Shown: positions 8,235 to 16,686 of the stretch, in pieces
How the letters are laid out: the number at the start of each line of letters is the position of its first letter
Numbering within the stretch: position 1 is the stretch's first letter
From: JBFMFH01 sp040752275
Lineage (GTDB): Bacteria > Acidobacteriota > Vicinamibacteria > Vicinamibacterales > JAKQTR01
Assembly (NCBI GenBank): GCA_040752275.1
Contig: JBFMFH010000024.1
Location: forward strand, 1 to 31,202
Reading direction: 5' to 3'
DNA length: 31,202 bases
Translations under genes and position numbers: made by a program
The notes under the pieces: model-generated
What the model saw: the letters and a program-made list of their open reading frames with translations, nothing else
What the model was told of the DNA's origin: nothing
The model's database searches: none

Positions 8235-9892
8235 TCGACGAAGGTCACCTTGTTGATCTCGCGCAGCGTGGTGGTGCCCTCGAGCACCTTCTCGACCGCG
8301 CCTTCCCGGAGGAACCGCATACCCTCCTCGCGGGCGGCCTTCTTAATCTCGGAGGTCGGCTTGCGCTCCAGGATCATCTCGCGAATCCGGTCGGAAAGAT
8401 CGAGCAGTTCGCATATGGCTGTTCGCCCCTTATAGCCGGTACCGCCGCACTCGATGCAGCCGGCGCCTTCATAGAAAACGTGCCGGCTGTAGACCGCCGG
8501 GTCGAGCCCCGACTCCTGCAACAGGGCCGAGGAGGCCGTCGTCGGGCGCTTGCAGTGGGGACAGGTGATCCGTACGAGCCGCTGTGCGAGCACGCAGTTA
8601 AGCGCCGAGACGAACTGATAGGGCTCCACCCCCATGTTGAGGAAGCGCCCGAGAACGTCGACCACGTTGTTGGCGTGAACGGTGGTGAACACGAGGTGGC
8701 CGGTCAGCGCCGACTGGATGGCGATCTGCGCCGTCTCGGGATCGCGGATCTCGCCGACCATGATCTTGTCGGGATCGTGGCGCAGGATCGACCGCAGGCC
8801 TCGGGCAAAGGTCAGGCCCTTCTTCTCGTTGATCGGGATCTGGGTTGTGCCCGTCAACTGGTACTCGACCGGGTCTTCGATGGTGACGATCTTGTCCTCG
8901 GGCGACTTGATCTCCGAGAGCGCCGCGTAGAGCGTCGTGGTCTTGCCGCTCCCGGTCGGACCCGTCACGAGGACCATGCCGTAGGGCTCCGCGATGTACT
9001 TCCGAAACCGCCGCAACTCCGAATCCGGGAACCCGAGGATGTCCAGCCGCAGCTCGGAGAACTGCTCGCTGATCGACTGCTTGTCGAGGATCCGGATGAC
9101 CGCGTCCTCGCCGTGCACGCTCGGCATGATGGAGACGCGGAAGTCGATGGTCTTGCCCGGAACCCGCAGCTTGAACCGACCGTCTTGCGGCACGCGCTTC
9201 TCGGCGATGTCCAGCTCGGCCATGACCTTGATGCGCGAGATGATGGTGGTGTGGAACTGCTTGGCGATAGGGCGCATCGCAGACTGGAGCACGCCGTCGA
9301 TCCGGTACTTGACGTACACCGCGTCGTCCTGCGTCTCGATGTGGATGTCGCTCGCCCGGCGCTGGATGGCGGTGTAGATCGTCGAGTCGACCAGGCGGAT
9401 CATCGGGCTGATGTCGCTGGTGAGCCGCTCGACGGTGAGCCGCTCCTCTCCGTTCTCGTCCTCCTTGAGGAGCTGCAGCTGGAACCCTTCGGTGGCCTCT
9501 TCGAGCACGCGCTGGGAGCTCTCGCTCTTCTGTAGGATCGACTCGATGGACGACTGCGGTCCCACCATGACCCGCAACGGGGTCGAGAGGACGACCTCGA
9601 GCTCGTCGATCATGGGCAGGTCCGTCGGGTCCGACACGACGATGGCGAGCGTGCGCCCGTCCCGCCGGTACGGGACGAACCCATAGCGCAGCATCAGATC
9701 CGCTGGAATCGACCTGAACAGATCGTGATCGATCCGGAACTGCTCGAGATCGACGAACTCCAGGCCGTAGCGGCTGGCCAGCCGCCGTGCCTGCTCGCGC
9801 TCGGCCGCGCCGTCGGCCGCCGGTTGGACTGCTCCGTCCACGAAGAGACCGGATGGGCCGCCCGGCTGGCCCGTACCCTGCGGGTGATCCAC
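8231..9892 (-). CDS. gspE: GspE/PilB-type secretion ATPase
   Basis: The 553-residue product is a GspE/PilB family hexameric ATPase, the cytoplasmic motor of filament extension. Residues about 35-120 form an N1-type (MshEN/GspE_N) domain. Residues 160-270 form the N2 domain (RRASDIHIETQ, RFKLRVPGKTIDFRVS). The RecA-like domain has Walker A GPTGSGKTTT (311-320, K317), an Asp box TIEDPVEYQ and Walker B near IMVGEIRDPETA (378-389). A zinc site is formed by C444/C447 (CPHC) and C479/C482 (CIEC... GGTGY). The zinc cysteines and lack of PilT features point to an assembly, not retraction, ATPase. It uses a GTG start with GGAG 6 bp upstream and lies 19 bp after gspF. Confidence 0.94.
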   Translation of the reverse strand: MDHPQGTGQPGGPSGLFVDGAVQPAADGAAEREQARRLASRYGLEFVDLEQFRIDHDLFRSIPADLMLRYGFVPYRRDGRTLAIVVSDPTDLPMIDELEVVLSTPLRVMVGPQSSIESILQKSESSQRVLEEATEGFQLQLLKEDENGEERLTVERLTSDISPMIRLVDSTIYTAIQRRASDIHIETQDDAVYVKYRIDGVLQSAMRPIAKQFHTTIISRIKVMAELDIAEKRVPQDGRFKLRVPGKTIDFRVSIMPSVHGEDAVIRILDKQSISEQFSELRLDILGFPDSELRRFRKYIAEPYGMVLVTGPTGSGKTTTLYAALSEIKSPEDKIVTIEDPVEYQLTGTTQIPINEKKGLTFARGLRSILRHDPDKIMVGEIRDPETAQIAIQSALTGHLVFTTVHANNVVDVLGRFLNMGVEPYQFVSALNCVLAQRLVRITCPHCKRPTTASSALLQESGLDPAVYSRHVFYEGAGCIECGGTGYKGRTAICELLDLSDRIREMILERKPTSEIKKAAREEGMRFLREGAVEKVLEGTTTLREINKVTFVE

Positions 9893-9911
9893 GTCTACTC
9901 CATCCCTGGCA

Positions 9912-11126
9912 TCACGTACGTCCGATGACCGAAGTCAGCTCGAACAGGGGCATGTAGAGCGCCAGCAGCAGGCTCGCAATGACGAGCCCCATAATGATCA
10001 GCAGCATCGGCTCGACGAGGGCCACGAAGCGAGAGAGCTCGGTTTCGATCTCCTCGTCATAGAAGTCCGCGAGGCTGGCGAGCATGTCCTGCAGGGCCCC
10101 AGTGGATTCCCCGACTTCGGCCATCTTGATGGCGACATCCGGAAACACCCGCCGGGCGGCCAGCGCCCCGGCGAACGACTCGCCCTCGCGAACCTGCTGG
10201 CCGACGGCCCGCAGCTCCCGCGCCATGTGCTGATTCGACGTCGAACCGGCTGCGATGTCAATGGCGTTGACCAGGGGCAGCCCGCCTCCAAGCAGCGTGG
10301 ACATCGTCCGGGCCAGCCGCGACGTCGCAAAGCGGCGCACGGTCTGTCCCACCCACGGCACGCCCAGCACCGCACGGTCGAAATAGGCCCGTTGCTGGGG
10401 CTTGCGCAGCCAGCCCCACGCCGCCAGGCCGAACAGGACAGAGGCGCCGACCAGGAGGAGGAACTGGTCCCGGACAAACGTCGATACGCCGACAATCACC
10501 CGCGTGGCCAGCGGAAGCTCGGCGTTGAAGCTCTCGTAGAAGTCCGCGAACTCAGGCACCACCTTCAGCACGATGATGCTCACGACCACCAGAGCCAGGG
10601 CCACGAGCACCGTAGGATACACGAGCGCCGAGAGCGTCCGGCGCTTCACCTCCCCGACGACCTTCATGTAGCCGACATACCGGCGGAGCACGGCTTCGAG
10701 GCTGCCGCTGCGTTCCCCGGCAAGCAGCGACGCCGCGTACGCGCCCACGAACGGCGCCCCGTGCGCCGCGAAGGCTTCCGACAGCTGGACCCCGGACGTG
10801 ACCTTGTCATGCACGTCGTCGAGCACCGTCCGGAAGGAGGGATTCTCGATCCGCTCACGCAGGATGCCCAGCGACTGCACCAGGGGCATGCCGGCCTTGA
10901 GGAGCGTCGCCAGTTCCTGGTTGAAGACGAGAAACTCCCGGGACGGGACGCGTTTGCGCACCGGCGCCGATCGTGAGACTCGCCACAGGGCGTGGCGGGG
11001 GCGGACCGCGATGACGCACAGCCCTTTCTGTTCCAGATCGTGGCGCAGCCGCTCCTCGCTCTCGGCCAGGTGGATCTCCTCGAGGACCTCACCGTTCGGC
11101 GTGCCGAGCCTGCAGCGATACTCCAT
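9912..11126 (-). CDS. gspF: GspF/PilC-type inner-membrane platform protein
   Basis: The 404-residue product has the duplicated GspF domain: about 68-190 (FNQELATLLKAGMPLVQSL; GERSGSLEAVL) and about 270-393 (LARTMSTLLGGGLPLVNAI; AEVGESTGALQDML). Three membrane spans are visible near 170-189, 218-240 and 372-392. It is the polytopic platform on which the ATPase acts to add pseudopilins. It is the first gene of the operon; a TGCTATAAT sequence lies about 53 bp upstream of the ATG. An N-terminal segment (1-45) matches the extra domain usual in GspF (EVLEEIHLAESEERLRHDLE). Confidence 0.94.
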   Translation of the reverse strand: MEYRCRLGTPNGEVLEEIHLAESEERLRHDLEQKGLCVIAVRPRHALWRVSRSAPVRKRVPSREFLVFNQELATLLKAGMPLVQSLGILRERIENPSFRTVLDDVHDKVTSGVQLSEAFAAHGAPFVGAYAASLLAGERSGSLEAVLRRYVGYMKVVGEVKRRTLSALVYPTVLVALALVVVSIIVLKVVPEFADFYESFNAELPLATRVIVGVSTFVRDQFLLLVGASVLFGLAAWGWLRKPQQRAYFDRAVLGVPWVGQTVRRFATSRLARTMSTLLGGGLPLVNAIDIAAGSTSNQHMARELRAVGQQVREGESFAGALAARRVFPDVAIKMAEVGESTGALQDMLASLADFYDEEIETELSRFVALVEPMLLIIMGLVIASLLLALYMPLFELTSVIGRT

Positions 11127-11178
11127 CGCAACCTACTGGTATTCAGACAATTAGCGCCACTCGACGTCGGACCGCCTG

Positions 11179-11187
11179 ATTATAGCA
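11179..11187 (-). promoter_or_regulatory. Extended -10 promoter candidate for the secretion operon
   Basis: On the minus strand the sequence reads TGCTATAAT, a perfect TATAAT hexamer with the TGn extension. It lies in the 135-bp gap before gspF, giving an expected 5' leader of about 45 nt. The -35 position (around 11202-11208) matches poorly, which fits an extended -10 promoter. Such an AT-rich hexamer stands out in this GC-rich sequence. It would drive the whole operon down to position 93. The assignment is by motif and position only. Confidence 0.55.
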
Positions 11188-11261
11188 GACCCCTCATGCC
11201 GCCTCCGGGCCGCCGCCTTGGGGATTTAGACAGGAAAGGCGACCGGCCGGACGGGCCAATC

Positions 11262-11909
11262 TCAGCGATGTTCACCCCGCGTGGCGGCCAGGACCGACAG
11301 GACGTAGGCCTGCGTCTCCGGGTACGGCGGCACGCCGCGATGGCGGCGAACGGCCTCCTCGCCGGCGTTGTACGCGGCGATGGCCTCCTCCAGGGCGAAG
11401 CGATCCAGCAGGGACCTGAGGTGCCGGATACCCGCCGACAGATTGGCTTCGGGATCGTAGGGGTTGACGACGCCATACTGATGCGCAGTCGCTGGCATCA
11501 GCTGCATGAGCCCCATGGCGCCGCGCCGTGATCGAGCATTCGCCTGGTAGGCCGACTCGACACGCACGACCGCATGGACGAGTGCGGGATCGACCCGATG
11601 CTGTTCGGCAAGCCGTGCGATCACGTCAGCGTACGGCAACTCCGCACGGCCGGGCACCGGCCCGCCGGCCGTCACGATCGCCTCCTGCACCGGGTGCGGA
11701 ACCTCGTCTGGTTCCACGGCGGCGATGAGCGCCCGAGGGCATCGAATCTCACCGCCCCCTCTGAGGACCAGCACCGCCACGTCGGCCTCCAGGCGGACGG
11801 CGCTGACCGACATCACGCGGCCCGTGGCGAGGGTGACGAGTTCCGCCTCCGCGGTCGCCGCAGCCGCGACCATCGCCACGAGCAGGCAGGCCGCGAAACG
11901 GCAGCTCAC
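11262..11909 (-). CDS. Lytic transglycosylase (SLT domain), exported
   Basis: The 215-residue product has a signal peptide (residues 1-22, ending AAAATAEAE), a small beta-rich segment (23-70), and an SLT lytic transglycosylase domain (about 92-210). The catalytic glutamate is E118 in AVVRVESAYQANARS, followed by GAMGLMQLMPATA and the AYNAGE motif (179-184). Such enzymes cut the glycan between MurNAc and GlcNAc, forming 1,6-anhydroMurNAc. It ends 135 bp upstream of gspF on the same strand, so it may open peptidoglycan for the secretion machine, although the promoter candidate in the gap suggests separate control. The start is GTG, chosen because it gives a complete signal peptide. Confidence 0.9.
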   Translation of the reverse strand: MSCRFAACLLVAMVAAAATAEAELVTLATGRVMSVSAVRLEADVAVLVLRGGGEIRCPRALIAAVEPDEVPHPVQEAIVTAGGPVPGRAELPYADVIARLAEQHRVDPALVHAVVRVESAYQANARSRRGAMGLMQLMPATAHQYGVVNPYDPEANLSAGIRHLRSLLDRFALEEAIAAYNAGEEAVRRHRGVPPYPETQAYVLSVLAATRGEHR

Positions 11910-11952
11910 GACCGGAGTCTAACACCCCGATCCTCCCGGGGCAACGCCAACA

Positions 11953-12092
11953 CTCTGATCGAGCGAGGCAGCGCCACACCGCACAGGCCCGGCGGTCTGA
12001 GCTGTCCACCGCCGTCGTCGGCAACCTCGTACAAGTGAGACACGAGGAGATCCTGACAGCTTCGTCTCAGGCGGATCCTCGCTCGATCAGAG
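11953..12092. repeat. 16-bp perfect inverted repeat with 108-bp spacer
   Basis: CTCTGATCGAGCGAGG at 11953-11968 is repeated as its exact reverse complement at 12077-12092. The right arm includes the stop codon of the lipoprotein gene. Most of the 177-bp gap between the lipoprotein and transglycosylase genes lies between the arms. Such an arrangement could be a long stem, the ends of a tiny non-autonomous element, or a regulatory structure. No target-site duplication is apparent next to the arms. Confidence 0.6.
12043..12081 (-). terminator. Hairpin after the lipoprotein gene, possible terminator
   Basis: Arms CGAGGA (12043-12048) and CCTGA (12052-12056) pair with TCAGG (12067-12071) and TCCTCG (12076-12081), giving an 11-bp stem with one internal loop and a 10-nt apical loop. 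It lies just after the stop codon of the minus-strand lipoprotein gene. No T-run follows on that strand, so an intrinsic terminator would be atypical. It competes with the larger 16-bp inverted repeat for pairing. Confidence 0.35.
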
Positions 12093-12962
12093 CGGTTCGA
12101 GTACCGCGTGAAACACGCGGAGGCCCAGTTCGCGCAGGTCCCCGCTCCCGGGTGCCTGCCTGGCCGGCACGAATGTCCGATCCACCGAGAGACGCAGTTG
12201 CACCATCTCATCCGACCCGAACTGCCCCGCCTTGAACTCGAGCGTCCGGACAGTCTCCGTCGGGCTGTCGACCGTGAAGGAATCGACAAGCTGATCCTGC
12301 AAGTACAACGTCACCGTCTGCGCCATGTCGAACATGGATGGCTCGCCACTGTAATGCAGATAGAACGTGGCGTTGCGCCGCGGGTTGCGGAACGACCACG
12401 TGGCGTCCTTCTTCGACCATTGCCACTCGGCGGCCGGATTGTCGGGGGCCCGTTCGGCCGGGTGCCAGCCCTCCTTGAACACGATGAGGATGGACTCGGT
12501 CTGCGGCAGCAGCTGCAGACGGCTGACGACGTATTCCTTCTGGCCCGTGTCATCGCCCGCCAGCGGGAGCCGTTCGCCGGACGCGGGATCGTAGAGGCCC
12601 AGTGTCATGACGGCTTCTCCGACGTAGGGGTAGATTGGGACGAAGTGTGTCTTCGCGTACTCGATCGTCTGGCCTGGCTTCCATGCGCTGGTTGCCACCG
12701 GAGGCACGTGGTCCTCCGTCCACAGCAGCTCCTCGTTGGGATCGAGGAAGTGCACGAGTACGTGATAGTCCCTGTCGAAGTGCGCCGTGGGAGCGACCGT
12801 GAAGCGGTACGTGACTGCGAAGGCTCCGCCCAGCGCCACCCGGCTCCTCTGCAATGACGCACTCGGGGCCGCAGCCGGCGGCTGGTTGCGGGACCCGCCG
12901 CATCCCGCAGTCAAGATGGTCGAACCAAGTGCCAGAACGACGACGCCGCGCCACACGCTCAT
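12087..12962 (-). CDS. Lipoprotein of unknown function
   Basis: The 291-residue product has a signal peptide and lipobox LTAGC, with C21 as the lipidated cysteine, so it should be anchored in the outer or inner membrane facing the periplasm. After a short Pro/Ala-rich linker it shows alternating hydrophobic strands without cysteine or obvious catalytic motifs (YHVLVHFLDPNEELLWTEDH, YVGEAVMTLGLYDPASG, TVTLYLQDQLVDSF). This suggests two beta-sandwich domains. I do not recognise the family. It is transcribed away from the mltD-like gene and followed by the transglycosylase on the same strand, so an envelope role is possible but unproven. Confidence 0.8.
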   Translation of the reverse strand: MSVWRGVVVLALGSTILTAGCGGSRNQPPAAAPSASLQRSRVALGGAFAVTYRFTVAPTAHFDRDYHVLVHFLDPNEELLWTEDHVPPVATSAWKPGQTIEYAKTHFVPIYPYVGEAVMTLGLYDPASGERLPLAGDDTGQKEYVVSRLQLLPQTESILIVFKEGWHPAERAPDNPAAEWQWSKKDATWSFRNPRRNATFYLHYSGEPSMFDMAQTVTLYLQDQLVDSFTVDSPTETVRTLEFKAGQFGSDEMVQLRLSVDRTFVPARQAPGSGDLRELGLRVFHAVLEPL

Positions 12963-13006
12963 GCCTCACACCTCAGCAGATCGATCGCGAGATCTCCGAG
13001 CGCGTC

Positions 13007-13036
13007 ATCTTAGCGCAGCCCGCCGAGGGGTGACAA
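13007..13036 (-). promoter_or_regulatory. Weak promoter candidate for the lipoprotein gene
   Basis: On the minus strand TTGTCA (13036-13031) and TAAGAT (13012-13007) are separated by 18 bp, each matching 4 of 6 consensus bases. The expected leader before the ATG at 12962 is about 38 nt. An AGGTG sequence lies 7-11 bp before that ATG. The matches are only moderate. Confidence 0.35.
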
Positions 13037-13047
13037 CGGCCCGCGAC

Positions 13048-13062
13048 GGCCGAGGCTCGGCC
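13048..13062. repeat. 15-bp palindrome in the divergent intergenic region
   Basis: GGCCGAG-G-CTCGGCC is a perfect 7-bp dyad around one base. It lies between the divergent promoter candidates of the lipoprotein and mltD-like genes. The single-base centre makes a hairpin unlikely, so a protein-binding dyad is the better reading. In such GC-rich DNA it may also occur by chance. Confidence 0.3.
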
Positions 13063-13122
13063 ACCCGGCCGGGCCCGCTCCGGGACAGCTCACCCCTACT
13101 GTTGACCTGAAAGGAGTTAGCG

Positions 13123-13151
13123 TTGACCGGGATCGCGCGCTGTAGTACCCT
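13123..13151 (+). promoter_or_regulatory. Promoter candidate for the mltD-like gene
   Basis: TTGACC at 13123-13128 and TACCCT at 13146-13151 are 17 bp apart. The -35 matches 5 of 6 consensus bases and the -10 matches 3. The expected start of transcription is near 13158, giving a leader of about 18 nt. A second TTGACC occurs at 13102-13107 without a matching -10. Confidence 0.4.
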
Positions 13152-13175
13152 GCTCAGCAGTTCGTCATCCGGCTC

Positions 13176-14897
13176 ATGAAGCGACGATACACACCACTGA
13201 CCCTGGTGGTCTGCTTGACCTGGGCGGCCACAGGATGCAGCGGCACCTTGATGGGCCGCCCGGCGGTCGCGGCGCCCGAACCGAAGCTGGCCGCCCCCAT
13301 CGTGCTCGCCGAGTGCGCTCCCCTTGCGAGTCCCGAACCCGATGTCGTCGACCTGCTCATCGCGTCGGCGCAGTCACACTTCGAGCGGGGCCAGGCCCAA
13401 CTCGCGCTGGGGCATCTCGAGTCGGCCCGGGCCGAGTTCGACCAGGCCGTCGAGTTCCTGCTCGGCGCGCCAGACGGCGCACGCGGGGAACCTCGAACGC
13501 GCGAGTACTTCGATCGCCTGGTCGATCGGATCAGTGCCCAGGAGATTCGCGCGCTGGCCGAGGGAGACGGTTTCACCGAGAAGCCCGCAGAACCTTCGTC
13601 CCTTGATGAACTGCTGGGAATCCTGACGTTCGAGCCACCGACGCCGGAACCTGGACTGGCCGAGACAGTGGAGACGGACCTGCGCACGACGATGCACGAC
13701 ATCCCGATTCCGCTGAATGCGCGGGTGCTCGGCTATGTCGAGGCGTTCCAGGGTCGGTTGCGGGAGTGGTTCCAGACGGCGCTCGATCGCGGCGGATCGT
13801 ACCTGCCGATGATCCAGGAGGTGTTCCGCGCGGAAGGACTGCCCCTCGACCTGGCCTACATCCCTATTATCGAGAGCGCGTTCCGTACGAACGCCCTGTC
13901 GCGGGCCAGGGCGAAGGGATTCTGGCAGTTGATGGTGGGTACCGGCAAGGAGCAGGGGCTCAAGACGGACTGGTACATCGACGAACGATCGGACCCCTAC
14001 AAGTCCACACGAGCCGCGGCGCGGTACCTGAAGAGCCTGAATCGGATGTTCGACGGGGACTGGCACCTGACGCTGGCCTCGTACAACGGCGGGCCGGGCA
14101 CCGTGCAGCGCGCGATCAGGCGGAAGCGGTCGGACGACTATTGGACGATCGCCGAGCAGGGGCGATACCTGCCTCGCGAGACGCGCGCCTATGTGCCGAT
14201 GGTGCTGGCGGCCATTGTCATTGCCCGCAACCCCGCCGGCTACGGCTTCAGCTACACCCCGTCGGCGCCGCCCGAGATGGAGACGGTATCCCTGACGGGC
14301 CCCGTCGACCTCAGGCGTATCGCCGAGTGGACGGGCGTCTCGATCGATGAGATCCAGGGCCTGAACCCGGAGTTGCGGCGGTGGACGACGCCCCTGCGCG
14401 GCGACAGTTACGCCCTGAAGGTCCCCTCCGGGGCAGCTGCCGCGGTCGAACAGCGACTCGCCCAGACGCCGGCCGAGGAGCTTGCGACTCTTCAGTATCA
14501 CACCGTACGGAAGGGTGAATCGCTTGCCAGCATCGCCCGCACACTGCGGGTCAAGCGTGCGGACCTGGCCGAAGCCAACTACCTCAGGAGCGTGGCTCGA
14601 GTCAGCATCGGCCAGCAACTGGTGATCCCGCGGGCGCCGACCGCGCTGCTGGCAGCGCAGGCCGATCGCCCCGCGGCATCCGGCGTTGGCATGGTGACCC
14701 CGGATGGTGGCGAGCACCGTCCGGAGAAGACCACCTACCGCGTGCGCCGCGGGGACACGCTGTACGGCATCGCCCGCACCTTCAACACGACCGTGGCAAC
14801 GCTTCGCTCGCTCAACAGGCTCAGCGGCGATCGCATCCTTCCCGGCGAACTGTTGACCGTCCACTCGAGCAGGCGTGCGACCGGCGGGCAGCAGTAG
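13176..14897 (+). CDS. mltD: MltD-like membrane-bound lytic transglycosylase with two LysM domains
   Basis: The 573-residue product has a lipoprotein signal (AATGC, C21) and a polar N-terminal region with a TPR-like helix pair (about 60-95). An MltD-type SLT domain spans about 205-355. The catalytic Glu is E233 in IPIIESAFRTNALSRARAKG, followed by FWQLMVGTGKEQGL and ASYNGGPGTV. Two LysM peptidoglycan-binding domains follow at about 440-485 (HTVRKGESLASIART) and 520-563 (YRVRRGDTLYGIART). The enzyme should cut glycan strands from the membrane, non-hydrolytically. The ATG is preceded by no clear Shine-Dalgarno sequence. It is divergent from the lipoprotein gene. Confidence 0.92.
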   Translation: MKRRYTPLTLVVCLTWAATGCSGTLMGRPAVAAPEPKLAAPIVLAECAPLASPEPDVVDLLIASAQSHFERGQAQLALGHLESARAEFDQAVEFLLGAPDGARGEPRTREYFDRLVDRISAQEIRALAEGDGFTEKPAEPSSLDELLGILTFEPPTPEPGLAETVETDLRTTMHDIPIPLNARVLGYVEAFQGRLREWFQTALDRGGSYLPMIQEVFRAEGLPLDLAYIPIIESAFRTNALSRARAKGFWQLMVGTGKEQGLKTDWYIDERSDPYKSTRAAARYLKSLNRMFDGDWHLTLASYNGGPGTVQRAIRRKRSDDYWTIAEQGRYLPRETRAYVPMVLAAIVIARNPAGYGFSYTPSAPPEMETVSLTGPVDLRRIAEWTGVSIDEIQGLNPELRRWTTPLRGDSYALKVPSGAAAAVEQRLAQTPAEELATLQYHTVRKGESLASIARTLRVKRADLAEANYLRSVARVSIGQQLVIPRAPTALLAAQADRPAASGVGMVTPDGGEHRPEKTTYRVRRGDTLYGIARTFNTTVATLRSLNRLSGDRILPGELLTVHSSRRATGGQQ

Positions 14898-15088
14898 TCC
14901 GAGCGGGTCGGCGTTCGCAGCGCCGCCGCCCCAGACACGTCAGAAACTGCCACCTCAGGTTCGCCGGGCCAACTGAAGAAAGTGCACCGTGGACGGCCGG
15001 CACGCGCCCGCGAGGCCGGGGCGGATGCGAGTTGCGGGGCGAACCGCCTGTTGGCGCCTCCGGCGCGCAGCTTGCACGCGTCGGACGC

Positions 15089-16609
15089 GTGCTCGCCCGC
15101 ATCCTGACGGCAGCCGTCACAGGAATCGACGCGTATTTCGTCTACGTGGAGGTCGATGTGTCGTGGGGGCTTCCACATCTCACGATGGTCGGACTTCCCG
15201 ACGCAGGCGTCCGCGAGAGCCGGGACCGTGTCCGCACGGCCATTCGCAACTCGGGTTACGAGTTCCCGAGCGCCAAGGTCACCATCAATCTAGCGCCGGC
15301 CGACCTGCGCAAGGCGGGGTCGGCCTTCGATCTGCCGATCGCGCTGGGCGTGCTGGCAGCCAGCGGCCTCGCCAGCGGACGCGAGTTCACGGACGTGCTG
15401 GTGTTGGGGGAACTCTCGCTCGACGGCGGCGTTCAGCCGACGCGAGGTGTCCTCCCCGTCGCGCTGGCCGCTCGCCGCCAGGGGACGAAGACGCTGGTAG
15501 TTCCAGCAGCCAACCGGAGCGAGGCCGCGGCCGTGCCTGGCCTGCGTGTCCACGGGGTGACGTGTCTGCGGGAGGCGGTCGAACGAGCGGACGCGTGTGA
15601 TCGTGGACGAGGCCCAATCGAAGAGACCGCCTGGCGCCCCGACCCCGCGGCGATCGCCGTCGCTGGTGATTTCGCGGATGTCCGCGGCCAGCCGCTCGCC
15701 CGGCGCGCCCTCGAGGTGGCCGCGGCCGGGGGACACAACGTTCTGTTGGTTGGCCCTCCGGGAAGCGGAAAGACCATGATGGCCCGCCGGCTTCCCGGAG
15801 TGCTGCCGGCTCTGACGTTCGCAGAAGCGCTCGAATCGACGGCCGTTCATTCGGTGGCCGGGCTGCTTCCCCCGGGAAGCGGCCTCCTGTCGTCCAGGCC
15901 TTTTCGGGCTCCCCACCACACGATCTCCGACGCCGCCCTGGTCGGAGGGGGAAGCTGGCCGCGGCCGGGAGAACTGAGCCTGGCCCACCACGGGGTCCTC
16001 TTCCTGGACGAGCTGCCCGAGTTCGATCGGCGGACGCTCGATTGCCTCCGCCAGCCGATGGACGAAGGCGTGGTTCGCATTGCGCGAGCGAGCCGGCGGG
16101 AGGAGTTCCCAGCCCGCGTGACGCTGGTGGCGGCGATGAACCCGTGTCCATGCGGCTATCACGGGAGTCGAGTCCGGACGTGTCGCTGCACCTCGCTTCA
16201 GCGCCACCGTTACGTCGGTCGTGTGTCGGGTCCCCTGCTCGACCGGGTCGACCTCGTCGTGGACGTTCCGTGGGTGCCTCCGGAGTTGCTGTCGGGGGAG
16301 CAGTCAGAGGAAGGGTCGGAGGCTATCCGCCGGCGCGTGCTCGCGGCACGCGAGCGTCAGGGCGCCCGATTCCTGACGACGGGAGTCCCGCTGAACGCGC
16401 GGCTGACGGGCCGGCACCTGCGCCGCGCGACTGCCCTGAACGCCGACGCCCGCCGCCTGCTGGAGGCCGCGATGCGCCGCCTGGCGCTGAGCGCCAGGGC
16501 GTTCGACCGGCTGTTGCGAGTTGCGCGCACGATCGCCGACCTCGCGGGCGCCGGCTCGGTCGAACCAGCCCACGTCGCGGAGGCGATCCAGTATCGGTCG
16601 TCGTGGTAG
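15089..16609 (+). CDS. comM: ComM/YifB-like AAA+ magnesium-chelatase-type helicase
   Basis: The 506-residue product belongs to the ComM/YifB family. The N-terminal Lon-protease-like domain covers residues 1-165 (GLPHLTMVGLPDAGVRESRD, FPSAKVTINLAPADLRKAG). The AAA+ module has Walker A GPPGSGKT (222-229), Walker B GVLFLDELPEF (302-312) and the cysteine cluster NPCPCGYHGS... CRC (351-367). A C-terminal Mg-chelatase domain carries LTGRHLRRA. ComM is a hexameric helicase that promotes branch migration when foreign DNA integrates during natural transformation. The frame is open further upstream (TTG at 15032), but the GTG at 15089 gives the family's normal N-terminus (VLARILTAAVTGIDAYFV). No strong ribosome-binding site is seen. 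Confidence 0.92.
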   Translation: MLARILTAAVTGIDAYFVYVEVDVSWGLPHLTMVGLPDAGVRESRDRVRTAIRNSGYEFPSAKVTINLAPADLRKAGSAFDLPIALGVLAASGLASGREFTDVLVLGELSLDGGVQPTRGVLPVALAARRQGTKTLVVPAANRSEAAAVPGLRVHGVTCLREAVERADACDRGRGPIEETAWRPDPAAIAVAGDFADVRGQPLARRALEVAAAGGHNVLLVGPPGSGKTMMARRLPGVLPALTFAEALESTAVHSVAGLLPPGSGLLSSRPFRAPHHTISDAALVGGGSWPRPGELSLAHHGVLFLDELPEFDRRTLDCLRQPMDEGVVRIARASRREEFPARVTLVAAMNPCPCGYHGSRVRTCRCTSLQRHRYVGRVSGPLLDRVDLVVDVPWVPPELLSGEQSEEGSEAIRRRVLAARERQGARFLTTGVPLNARLTGRHLRRATALNADARRLLEAAMRRLALSARAFDRLLRVARTIADLAGAGSVEPAHVAEAIQYRSSW

Positions 16610-16686
16610 CCTGGGAAGATTCGCCAGATGTTCGCCTGTATCAATCCTGGCCTTCCCCTGGGGCCCCAGACGTGCTAAGGTTCGAC

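Noticed and set aside
7275..9535. Two long plus-strand frames opposite pilM and gspE
   Set aside because: Both are antisense shadows with no motifs; pilM and gspE carry family motifs and coupled start/stop codons.
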